Shown piece after piece: positions 55,731-64,000 of a stretch of 64,000 nt of DNA (position 1 is its first letter; each line of letters starts with the position of its first letter). The stretch spans positions 186,001 through 250,000 of the forward strand of contig CAWIQJ010000003.1 in the NCBI GenBank assembly GCA_963838235.1, written 5' to 3'. The DNA comes from JAFECT01 sp963838235. Its GTDB lineage: Bacteria; Pseudomonadota; Alphaproteobacteria; Caulobacterales; Caulobacteraceae. A program made the position numbers and the translations under genes. The notes under the pieces were generated by a model. That model made no database searches. It worked only from the letters and a program-made list of their open reading frames with translations, and was not told where the DNA came from.

Positions 55731-56658
55731 ATGACCTCTTCTTCAGACAGCCGGTCCGAGTGCCGCAGCTGGCCCTCGGCCGCGGATCTGGTGGGCGACC
55801 ATCCGGACGCTCGGATCGGGCTTATCGGCGCGCCGCTGGCGGAGCGGTCGCTGACCCCGGGCCGCTGCGACCTTGGGCCCAAAGTCCTGCGCGCGACCCT
55901 ACCGCGGATGAGCGTCTATGACGTGGAGCGCGGCGCGGACCTGTCGGACCTGAGGGTGCACGACGCGGGCGACCTGAACCTGAAGCTCGTCTCCCCCGCC
56001 GACGCCTTCACGCCGGTGCGCGACGCGGTCGCGGCGCAGGCGGCGAAGCGCGACCTGACCATCCTGGTGGGCGGCAACAACGCGGTGACGCGGCCGGGCG
56101 TGCACGGACTAGAGTCGCGACCTGAAGCGCGTGGGCCTGCTGACGCTCGACGCGCACTTCGACCTGCGCGACACCGACTGCGGCCTGACCAACGGCAATC
56201 CGATCGCGGCCCTGCTCGAAGACGGGATGGACGGCGCCAACATTGCCCAGATCGGCCTCGCGCCTTTCGCCAATACGAAGAAGGCGCACGAGCGCGCCAA
56301 GGCGGCCGGCATATCGGTGCGGATGATCCGCGAGTGCCGCGGCCGCGACGTGATCGATGTGGTCGCCGGCGAGCTGCAGCGGCTGTCGGTGCGCTGCGAC
56401 GCGATCTATGTGGACTTCGACATCGACGTGATCGACCGCGCCCAGATGCCCGCCGCGCCCGGCGCGCGGCCCGGCGGGATGAGCGCCGACGCCTTCTTCG
56501 ACGCGACGCGGCTGATCGCGGCGCATCCGCTGGTGCGCGCGGTCGATCTGGCCGAGTTCGATCCCAGCCTCGATGTTGCCGACATCGGCGCCCTGACCGC
56601 CGCGCGGTGGTTCGTCGAGCTCCTGTCAGGCTTCCAGGCGCGGCCGAGGGCGGCATGA
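55731..56658 (+). CDS. Arginase-family formimidoylglutamase-like protein (one frameshift)
   Basis: About 309 residues after a shift near 56115 (GVHGL, then DLKRVGLLTLDAHFDLRD). The arginase/agmatinase fold carries LTLDAHFDLRD and YVDFDIDVIDRAQMP, providing Asp and His manganese ligands. The first motif, usually GGDH, reads GGNNAVTRPG here. In the hut context the family member is formimidoylglutamase (HutG), making glutamate and formamide. The start is taken from the frame's first ATG. Its stop overlaps the next gene by 4 nt (ATGA). Confidence 0.82.
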
Positions 56659-58268
56659 GCTCACAAGCCAACGAACGCGACGTCGTCATCATCGGCGGCG
56701 GCCACAACGGCCTGGTCTGCGCCTTCTATCTGGCGCGGGCGGGTTTAAAGGTCACCGTGCTCGAACGCCGCGACGTGGTCGGGGCGCCGCGGTCACCGAG
56801 GAATTCCATCCGGGTTTCCGCAATTCGGTCGCCGCCTACACCGTCAGCCTGCTCAATCCCAAGGTGATCCGCGACATGAGCCTCGCGGAGAACGGCCTGA
56901 CCGTAGTCGAGCGCAAGGTCTCGAACTTCCTGCCGGTGGACGATGGGCAATACTTGCTGGTCGGCGACGGGCGCACCGAGGCCGAGGTCGCCAAGTTCTC
57001 GACCAAGGACGCGGAGATGCTCGCGTCCTACGGCGCGCGGCTGGAGCAGATCGCCGACGTGCTGCGCGACCTGGTGCTGACCACGCCGCCCAACGTGACC
57101 GAAGGTGGTTGGGGCGCGGCGCTGCCGCAACTGGTCAACGCCGCGGTGCTCGGCAACAAGCTTGGCAAGCTCGACATGGCGGGCAAGCGCGACCTGATGG
57201 CGCTGATGGCGCAGTCGGCCGGCGACTATCTCGACGGCTGGTTCGAGAGCACGCCGATCAAGGCGGTGTTCGGCTTCGACGGCGTGGTCGGCAACTTCGC
57301 CAGCCCGTACACGCCGGGCTCGGCCTATGTGCTGCTGCACCACGTCTTCGGCGAAGTGAACGGCAAGAAGGGCGCCTGGGGCCACGCCATGGGCGGCATG
57401 GGCGCGATCACCCAGGCCATGGCCAAGGCCGCAGCGTCCAAGGGCGTCGAGATTCGCACCGGCGTCGCCGTCTCCGAAGTGCTGATCGAGAACGGTCGCG
57501 CGACCGGCGTCGTCACCGAGGCGGGCGAGACGATCCGCGCGCGCGCCGTGGCGTCCAACCTCAATCCGAAGCTGCTGTTCTCGAAACTGGTCGACCCGGC
57601 GGCGCAGCCGGCGGACTTCCGCGAGCGCATGCAGCGTTACAAATGCGGTTCGGGCACATTCCGCATGAACGTGGCGCTGTCGGAACTTCCCCGCTTCACC
57701 TGTCTGCCCGAAGCCGGCGACCATATGACCGCGGGCATTATCATCGCGCCCACCCTCGACTATATGGACCAGGCCTTCGTCGACGCGCGCGCCCAGGGCT
57801 GGTCCAAGGCGCCGATCGTGGAAATGGTCATCCCGTCCACCCTTGACGACAGCCTCGCGCCCAAGAGCCAACACGTCGCCAGCCTGTTCTGCCAGCATGT
57901 ACAGCCGGAGCTCTCCGGCGGTCGCTCCTGGAATGACCACCGCGACACGGTGGCGAAGGTCATGATCGACACGGTCGATCGCTGAGGCGCCGGGGTTCAA
58001 AGATTCGGTACTGGGCTATGTGGCGCTGAGCCCGCTCGACCTCGAACGCAAGTTCGGCCTGGTCGGCGGCGACATTTTCCACGGCCAGCTCGGGCTCGAC
58101 CAGCTGTTCTCGGCCAGGCCGGTCCTGGGCCATGCTGATCACCGCATGCCTCTGAAGCAGCTCTACCTTTGCGGTTCGGGGGCCCATCCTGGGGGTGGCG
58201 TCACCGGCGCGCCTGGGCATAATGCGGCGCGGGAAATCCTGATAGATTTCAGGCGGCGGATCGGCTGA
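56655..58268 (+). CDS. PYROXD2-like FAD-dependent oxidoreductase (two frameshifts)
   Basis: About 538 residues after one missing base near 56785 and one extra near 57976. The FAD-binding N-terminus VVIIGGGHNGLVCAFYLARAG continues with VTEEFHPGFRNSVAAYTVSLLNP. The body contains WGHAMGGMGAITQAMAKAA and VNLNPKLLF-like substrate-domain blocks, and the end LYLCGSGAHPGGGVTGAPGHNAA is the FAD-domain C-terminal motif. The family is related to phytoene desaturases and includes human PYROXD2. The reaction is unknown. It is coupled to the arginase-family gene by a 4-nt overlap, so it may belong to histidine metabolism here. Confidence 0.85.
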
Positions 58269-58309
58269 GAGTTGCCGATCCTGGGGATTTCAGGCGACGG
58301 ATCGGTTGA
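58245..58309. repeat. 24-bp direct repeat, period 41, at the end of the oxidoreductase gene
   Basis: Two copies of a 24-bp unit (GATTTCAGGCGRCGGATCGG followed by YTGA) lie at 58245-58268 and 58286-58309, differing at two positions. The first copy includes the stop codon of the oxidoreductase gene. The second copy is in the gap before the sulfotransferase gene. It looks like a local duplication of the gene end. Confidence 0.75.
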
Positions 58310-58346
58310 CGGGAACCGTTGAACCGGGGGCGGGCTGGACGAATTA

Positions 58347-59078
58347 ATGAGCTTGGTGGTCATCACCGGGGCGAGCCGTAGCGGCAGCACCTTTCTGGGC
58401 GATCTGATGCGGCGCGCAGCGAATGTGTGCGCCTTCCACGAGCATATCGGCGGCCGCGACTTCTTCTGCGTCAGCGCCTACGCGCCCGATCACCCCTTCA
58501 TCCTTCACGAGATCAGGACCGGCGTCGCCGACATGCGCGCCCAAGCGGACGGCCGGCCCATCGTGGCCGACGTGAACTCGAACCTGGCCTTCGCCACCTC
58601 CGCCCTGCGCGCCGTCGAGCCGGAGGTGAAGCTGTTCCACCTCGCCCGCAACGGCCGCGACGTGGTCGCCTCCAACTGGCTGCGCAAGATGTACAGCGAC
58701 TGGGCCAAGGGCGTGGACATCCGGCCCGGTAACGAAGCAGAGCTCGACGCCTGGGCGGGCTTCGACCGCTTCGACAAGCTGTGCTGGCAGTGGAATCGCA
58801 TCGCGTCGGAACTGCTGTCCAAGGGAGTGCCCACGGTGCGCCTCGAACAGGCGGTCGAGGACTACGACTACCTCTCCACACACCTGCTCGCCCCGGCCGG
58901 CATCGAGCTTTCCAAGGCGGTCTGGGAGGACCGGCGCAGCCGCCGCGTTAACCGTTCGCGCTTCAAGCTCAGGGACCTGCTGCGCGGGCGGCCCACCGAT
59001 TTCACCTGGACCCCCGAGCGCGAGGCCCGCTTCCAGGCGTTGTGCGGTAAGTCCATGCAGGACCTGGGCTACACCTAG
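58347..59078 (+). CDS. Sulfotransferase family protein
   Basis: A 243-residue protein. The 5'-phosphosulfate-binding motif SRSGSTFLGDLM is at residues ~10-21, and the 3'-phosphate motif HLARNGRDVVASNWLRKM is near residue 98. These match the PAPS-dependent sulfotransferase fold. The acceptor substrate is unknown. No sulfate-activation gene lies beside it. It ends 66 bp before the Cache-domain kinase gene on the same strand. Confidence 0.88.
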   Translation: MSLVVITGASRSGSTFLGDLMRRAANVCAFHEHIGGRDFFCVSAYAPDHPFILHEIRTGVADMRAQADGRPIVADVNSNLAFATSALRAVEPEVKLFHLARNGRDVVASNWLRKMYSDWAKGVDIRPGNEAELDAWAGFDRFDKLCWQWNRIASELLSKGVPTVRLEQAVEDYDYLSTHLLAPAGIELSKAVWEDRRSRRVNRSRFKLRDLLRGRPTDFTWTPEREARFQALCGKSMQDLGYT

Positions 59079-59144
59079 CTCGGCCTTATACACCTGATCT
59101 CAACAACCTGGGGTTAGACGGGGTGTTCACTGCGTCCCGGCCCC

Positions 59145-61662
59145 ATGAAGTCGCTTGCCCGTAAATTCCTGATCAGCGTCGGCGTCATGACCATTCTGGT
59201 CACGGCCCTGGCCTCGGTCGCCGCCTATTTGGCCTTCCGCAACGAACTGGTCGAGCACCAGGTCGCGTTCATGAGCGACTATGTGCGTGAGCGGACGGAG
59301 AAGGAGGACCGGCGCTTCTCGGGCCTGACCGCGCTGCACCTGGCGGCGGATGCGGCCATGCGCCGGCGCATGGCGGCGATGAGCGACGCCCAGGCCGACC
59401 GCCTGTTCGACCGCTATTTCCCGATGCAGACCGACGGCACGCGCCGCAGCGCGCCGCAGTCCTTCGACGGCATGACCGACGACGAGGCGGACGTCTCCTA
59501 CGGCCTCGGCGCCTTCGTCTCGCACGGCGCGGACGTGTCGATGCTGGAGAAGAAGGCGCTGGTCGCCGCCTACGCGGTGGTGGGGCACTTCGGCGAGGCG
59601 GCGCGCAACGACTACGACAACTTCTATTTCTTCACCCCCGACACGCGGCTGGTTATGTTCGGCCCCGAGCGGGCCGACAAGCTGATATTCTATCGCAAGA
59701 CGGCGCCGGCGAATTTCGACGTCTCGCACGAAGAGATGACCGCCATCACCCTGAAGAGGAACAACCCGGGACGCAGCATCCGCTGCACCGAGCTGCGCGC
59801 CTTGTTGAGCGATCCGTCCAACAACCGCATGGCGGTGAGCTGCTCCACGCCCTTCGACGTGAACGGCAAGCAGCTGGGCGCGTTCGGCTCTTCGATCCAG
59901 CTGCACGGCTATCTGGCGCACGCGGTGACCGAGACCCTGCCGGGCGCGGCGAACCTGATCGTGAACGATCACGGCGGACTGATTGCCTATCCGGGCTTCT
60001 CCAAGCCGGGCGTGGCGTCAGAGGCCACCGTGGCGAAGTTCGAGCACGACCTGCATCTGCGTGAAACCGTGGCGAAGATCCGCGTGCAGCATCACGACAC
60101 CGGAGTCATCGACAGTCCGGACGGCCGCGACATCGTCGCCTATGGCCGGCTGGCGGGACCGAACTGGTGGTTCCTGATCAGCTACCCCCGCGCGCAGCTC
60201 GCGGCGGCCGCGGCAGAGTTTGCAAGCTGGATTCTGATCTTCGGCGCGCTCGCCGCGGTGGCGCAGAGCGCGATAGTGGTGTGGCTGGCGCGCCGTCATA
60301 TCGTCAAACCCTTGCAACGTCTGGCGGAAAGCGCCACCCTGCGCGGCCGCAAACGCCGCCGGGCGTCCGCCGCCGTGGCCGACCTGGAAGTCCGCGCCGA
60401 CGAGATCGGCGCGCTCGCCCGCGCCCTGCGCTCCGAGCGCGAGAAGGTGGGCGTGCTGCTGAACACCCTGGAGGACCGGGTTAAGCGCCGCACGCGCGAC
60501 CTGGAGACTGCCAACCGCGAGAAGTCGCGCTTCCTCGCCAACATGAGCCATGAACTGCGCACGCCGCTGAACGGTGTGGTCGCGGTGTCCGAGGTGCTGG
60601 CGCGCGAACAGAAGACCGAACGCACGCGCGAGCTTGCCGAACTGGTGGTCTCGTCCGGGCGCCTGCTCGAGCGCGTGCTGACCGACATCCTCGACTTCGC
60701 CAAGATCGAGGCGGGGCAGATGACGCTCGACGCGGTCGACTTCGACCTGCAGGTGCTGATCAGCCGCGTTGCGCGGTTGCACGCGGCGGTGGCCGAGCAG
60801 AAAGGCCTGGCCTTCGAGTGGCGCGTCGGCGCCCGAAGCGGCCGGCGACTATCGCGGCGATCCAGTGCGGGTCACCCAGATCCTGTCTAATCTGCTCTCC
60901 AACGCGGTGAAGTTCACCGACCGTGGGCGTGTGGAGCTGAACGTCGACCGTGCGGGCGAGTCGCTGCGCTTCCGCGTCGCCGACACCGGCGTGGGTTTCG
61001 ACCCCGCCACCGGCGAGCGGTTGTTCAGGCGCTTCCAGCAGGCGGACGCCTCGGTGACGCGACGCTTCGGCGGCACCGGCCTTGGCCTGTCGATCTCGCG
61101 CTCGCTTGCCGACCTGATGGACGGCGCGATCAGCGCGCGATCGGAGGAGGGCAAGGGCTCGACCTTCGAACTGCGCCTGCCCCTGCCGCGCGCGACGACG
61201 CACCCGCAAGGAGCCGACGCGCCGGCCGCCGATGCGACCGGTGTCGAGGGCGCCGAGGTCCTGGTCGCCGAAGACCATCCGACCAATCAGCGCGTGGCGC
61301 GCCTGATCCTGGAGGCCGCGGGCGTCGAGATCGACCCTGGTCGAGAACGGCGTCCTGGCGGTCGAGGCGGTAAAGCCGGCGGCTTCGATGCGGTTCTGAT
61401 GGACATGCAGATGCCGGTCATGGACGGCCTCACCGCCACGCGCGAAATCCGCCGCTGGGAGGCCGAGCAGGCCAAGGCGCGCCTGCCGGTCATCATGCTG
61501 ACCGCCAACGCCCTCGACGAGCACGTCCACGCCAGCCGCGAAGCCGGCGCCGATCGCCATGTGTCCAAGCCGCTGAGGCCCGACAGCTTGCTTATGGCGT
61601 TGAGCCAGGAAATCGCGGCGGCGCGCGACGAGGCGGATCGCGCGAAAGAGGCGGCGGCGTAA
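59145..61662 (+). CDS. Cache-domain hybrid histidine kinase with receiver (frameshifts)
   Basis: About 839 residues after removing one extra C near 60836. Residues ~8-28 and ~358-380 are membrane helices flanking a double-Cache-like periplasmic sensor (FYFFTPDTRLVMFGPERADKL; GPNWWFLISYPRAQLA). HAMP follows, then HisKA with His469 (ANMSHELRTPLNGVV), HATPase (VADTGVGFDP, GTGLGLSISRSLAD) and a receiver with Asp in FDAVLMDMQMPVMDG. An extra base near 61333 and a missing one near 61372 cancel each other, so only a short piece of the receiver is scrambled. No partner regulator is adjacent. Confidence 0.88.
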
Positions 61663-61753
61663 AACGCTCTCCTCCTACCCTCACCCGACGGGGGAGAGTG
61701 ACTTGGCCCTGGCTCCAGATCAGGTAGGTTCACCTCGATCGGGGAGTTCTCAC

Positions 61754-63553
61754 ATGAAAGCCATCCTGCGCAACAGCCTGTGCGCCGCCGCCGTGATCGG
61801 GGCCGCCCTGGGTCTGGCAGTCGCCGTCACGTCGCCGCCCGCGATCGCCGATCCGGCCCTGGCCGAGCTCTCCATGCAGATGAATGTCAAAATCCCCCTG
61901 CGCGACGGCACGCATCTGAACGCGACCATCTACCGGCCCTACGGCGAGACCGAGCCGTTGCCGGTCATTTTCATGTTCACGCCCTATCCGGACGACACCT
62001 CGCACCCGAGCGCGGCCTATTTCGCGCGGCGCGGTTTCGTCTACGCTTATGTCGACGTACGCGGCCGCGGCGATTCCGAGGGCGACTTTGTTCCCTTCGA
62101 GCGCGACGCGAAGGATGGCTACGACGTCGTCGAATGGTTGGCGAAACAACCGTGGTCGAACGGAAAGGTGGCGATGTTCGGCGGTTCCTACGCCGGCGGC
62201 GACCAGTGGCAGGTGGCCGGCGCCCACCCGCCGCACCTCGTGGCGATCGCGCCGGTGGCCAGCGTCCGTTACGGCGTGGATTTCCCGATGTCGCGCAACA
62301 TCATGGGCGCATATGACATGCAGTGGCTGAGCCTGACCACCGGCCATCCGTTCCACGGCCAAGTGTTCACCAACGGCGGCCTGTGGGACGACATCTTCAC
62401 CCGCATGTACAAACAGGGGAAGGCCTTCTCGACGCTCGACGTCGAGGCGGGCAACCCCAACGCGACCTTCCATTCCTGGGTGAACCATCCCGAATTCGAC
62501 GACTACTGGCGCGGCCTGTCGCCGACCAAGGAAGAGATCGCCAGGATCGACCTTCCCAAACTGGTCATCTCCGGCGCGCGCGACGGCGACCAGCAAGGGA
62601 CGCTGTCCTTCTACAAGGACGTGGTCGACAATAATGGCGGTAAGCAGCCCGCGGACTATTTCCTCGTCGTCGGGCCCTGGGACCACGGCGGCACGCGCGA
62701 CCCGAAGCCGGATGTGGGCGGCGAGCATTTCGGCCCCGCCAGCGTGCTCGACGTGCTGCGGCTGCATACCGAATGGTATCGCTGGGCGATGGCGGGCGGC
62801 CCCAAGCCCGCCTTCTTCGAGAAGAACGTCGCCTATTATGTGACGGGTCCTGGCGCGGAGTGCTGGAAGTTCGCCGACTCGCTCGCGGACGCGACGACAC
62901 ACAGTCAGACGTTCTATTTTAACGCCGCGGGCGGCGCCGACGGCCTCTATCGCTCGGGCGTGCTGCAAGCAGATGCGAAGGGCGCCTTGGGCGGCGCGTG
63001 GATCTCCGATCCCAGCGACCTGAGTGCGGCGGAGCAGAAGCCGGCGCCGCCCGGAGACGACCTGCACGGCGACGGCCTGGTCTTTCACACCGCGCCCTTT
63101 AGCGAAGACACTGAGATCGACGGCCGCATCGCGCTCGACCTGTCGCTCGCCATCGACGGGCCCGACGCAGACGTCAGCTATGACCTGTTGTTGATCACGC
63201 CCGACGGCAAGGCGCACGAGCTCGACGGGGGCGCCTTCCGCGCGCGTTACCGCAAATCGCTCTCGCACCCCGAGCTGGTGAAGCCGGGCGAGGTGAACCG
63301 CTACCGCCTCGATGACGGCCAGTGGTTCGCCACCCGCGCGCCCAAGGGCTCGCGCCTGCGGCTGATTTTGCGCAGCCTCAACGACCCGGGTGACGAGAAG
63401 AACTGGAACTCGGCCAAGCCGGTCGCCGACCAGACCTCGGCCGACGCGCACCGCGAGCAGATTCGCCTGATCCAGACCGCGGACCACCCGAGCACCTTCA
63501 CCGTCCCGTTCGGCGACGCGGGCGCGGCGTGCAGGGCGTCGGCGAGCTGGTGA
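61754..63553 (+). CDS. Secreted CocE/NonD-family hydrolase (S15 peptidase-like)
   Basis: A 599-residue protein with a signal peptide (residues ~1-32, before DPALAEL). The alpha/beta hydrolase core has YVDVRGRGDSEG and Ser145 in FGGSYAGGD. The acid is likely Asp in SGARDGDQQG and the His in VGPWDHGG. The C-terminal half is the beta-jelly-roll of the X-Pro dipeptidyl peptidase/CocE family. It may hydrolyse acylated amino compounds or esters outside the cytoplasm. The ATG at 61754 has GGGGAG 7 nt upstream. It is convergent with the next gene. Confidence 0.92.
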   Translation: MKAILRNSLCAAAVIGAALGLAVAVTSPPAIADPALAELSMQMNVKIPLRDGTHLNATIYRPYGETEPLPVIFMFTPYPDDTSHPSAAYFARRGFVYAYVDVRGRGDSEGDFVPFERDAKDGYDVVEWLAKQPWSNGKVAMFGGSYAGGDQWQVAGAHPPHLVAIAPVASVRYGVDFPMSRNIMGAYDMQWLSLTTGHPFHGQVFTNGGLWDDIFTRMYKQGKAFSTLDVEAGNPNATFHSWVNHPEFDDYWRGLSPTKEEIARIDLPKLVISGARDGDQQGTLSFYKDVVDNNGGKQPADYFLVVGPWDHGGTRDPKPDVGGEHFGPASVLDVLRLHTEWYRWAMAGGPKPAFFEKNVAYYVTGPGAECWKFADSLADATTHSQTFYFNAAGGADGLYRSGVLQADAKGALGGAWISDPSDLSAAEQKPAPPGDDLHGDGLVFHTAPFSEDTEIDGRIALDLSLAIDGPDADVSYDLLLITPDGKAHELDGGAFRARYRKSLSHPELVKPGEVNRYRLDDGQWFATRAPKGSRLRLILRSLNDPGDEKNWNSAKPVADQTSADAHREQIRLIQTADHPSTFTVPFGDAGAACRASASW

Positions 63554-63557
63554 TGCT

Positions 63558-64000
63558 TCAGCCGTGCGTCGCGAACGGGTAGGGCGAGACCGATGGTGAA
63601 GTCGTCCACCATCAGCGTCCGGGTGACCGGCGGCGGCGGCGCGCTCGGGCAGGCGGGGCGTTCGCAGAGCCGGCAGGCCGGGCCGATCTCGGTGACCGCG
63701 GGATCGGCGAGGTCCAGGCCGCGCGCATAGATCAGGCGCGGCGCGTACTTCAGCTCGCAGCCCAGGCCGATGGCGAGGTCCGGCGTCCTCGGCGCCGCCG
63801 TAGGCGGCGCGGCGCGCTGCGACCGTGCGCGCCAGGGTGAAATAGCGCGCGCCGTCGGGCGTCTCGACGATCTGGGTGAGCATGCGGCCCGGGCGTGCGG
63901 AACGCCGAGTGGATGCTCCAGCGCGGGCAGGAGCCGCCGAAGCGCGAGAACGGGAAGGCCGCGCCGGCGAACCGCTTGGAGACATTGCCGGCCTGGTCCA
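63558..64000 (-). CDS. Short-chain acyl-CoA-type XRE regulator, C-terminal part only (frameshifts)
   Basis: The 5' end lies beyond the window. The visible C-terminal domain reads, across frames, FPFSRFGGSCPRWSIHSAF, then QIVETPDGARYFTLARTV, IGLGCELKYAPRLIYARGLD, and ACRLCERPACPSRAAPPVTR, and ends SPYPFATHG. This matches the DUF2083 region of the XRE-family regulators that control short-chain acyl-CoA (propionate or acetate) metabolism. The paired cysteines CxxC suggest a metal or thiol site. Shifts lie near 63590, 63785 and 63893. The identification rests on several matching blocks. Confidence 0.75.

Noticed and set aside
61663..61753. Possible terminator hairpin after the Cache-domain kinase
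   Set aside because: Only a 6-bp CTCTCC/GGAGAG pairing with a long loop is visible, too weak to call as a terminator.
61730..63985. A 751-codon open frame on the minus strand opposite the CocE-type hydrolase
   Set aside because: It has no recognisable motif over the hydrolase region. Only its first part overlaps real coding sequence of the terminal regulator, and in a broken frame.

Overview
The window is a chromosomal segment of a GC-rich alphaproteobacterium, most likely from the Caulobacterales (Caulobacter/Phenylobacterium type). That placement rests on gene content: ychF, pth-rplY(ctc), prs, lgt-midA-pgeF, ubiK, bolA-grxD, an Mla lipid transporter with a STAS-fused permease, a short-chain acyl-CoA type XRE regulator, and a hut cluster. 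It is inference, since no rRNA or other marker is present. No insertion sequence, phage gene, CRISPR array, rRNA or complete tRNA was seen. Genes are densely packed, with many 1-4 nt stop/start overlaps.

Layout. 0-3.5 kb: end of a periplasmic protein, a Tat-exported GH127 glycosidase and a secreted protein of unknown function. 3.5-7.4 kb (minus strand): thioesterase, monothiol glutaredoxin GrxD, an aldo/keto-reductase-like protein without catalytic residues, BolA, dienelactone hydrolase, YchF. 7.5-12.3 kb: small membrane protein, pirin, amino-acid permease, membrane-anchored TPR protein, Pth and ribosomal protein L25. 12.5-19 kb: Ala/Pro-rich protein, Prs, an amidohydrolase, and the overlapping lgt-midA-pgeF operon. 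19-28 kb: UbiK, YbjN, an EnvZ/OmpR-type pair, IlvE, a TPR-alpha/beta hydrolase, a glutathione transferase and a MocR regulator. 28-33 kb: a family-4-like uracil-DNA glycosylase, a lipoprotein lipase, leucine dehydrogenase, a VOC protein and UdgX, ending in a 248-bp imperfect palindrome. 33-39.3 kb: a glycosyltransferase-UDP-galactopyranose mutase fusion on the minus strand, an AT-richer 329-bp spacer, and the mlaE-mlaF-mlaD-pqiC operon on the plus strand. 39-44.5 kb: TelA-like protein, a second histidine kinase/regulator pair and 3-oxoacid CoA-transferase. 44.6-48.2 kb: a four-gene phosphorelay cassette (receiver, CHASE3 hybrid kinase with two receivers, receiver, Hpt). 48.2-58.3 kb: folD and a histidine-utilisation locus (hutH, hutU, an M20 peptidase and hutI on minus; an arginase-family hutG-like gene and a PYROXD2-like oxidoreductase on plus). 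58.3-64 kb: a sulfotransferase, a Cache-domain hybrid kinase, a CocE-type hydrolase and the 3' end of an acyl-CoA-type regulator.

A technical point governs the reading. Many genes are interrupted by single-base insertions or deletions that are repaired simply by moving one base. Six are found in the first 48 kb and more than twenty between 48 and 64 kb, including in folD, which is normally essential. I read these mainly as assembly or sequencing indels, not gene decay, and annotate each affected gene across its whole span.

Functionally, histidine goes through urocanate and imidazolonepropionate to formiminoglutamate and glutamate (HutH-U-I and the arginase-like enzyme). The Mla operon would move phospholipid between membranes. 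The phosphorelay cassette has all signalling parts but no DNA-binding output and must act on something outside the window.
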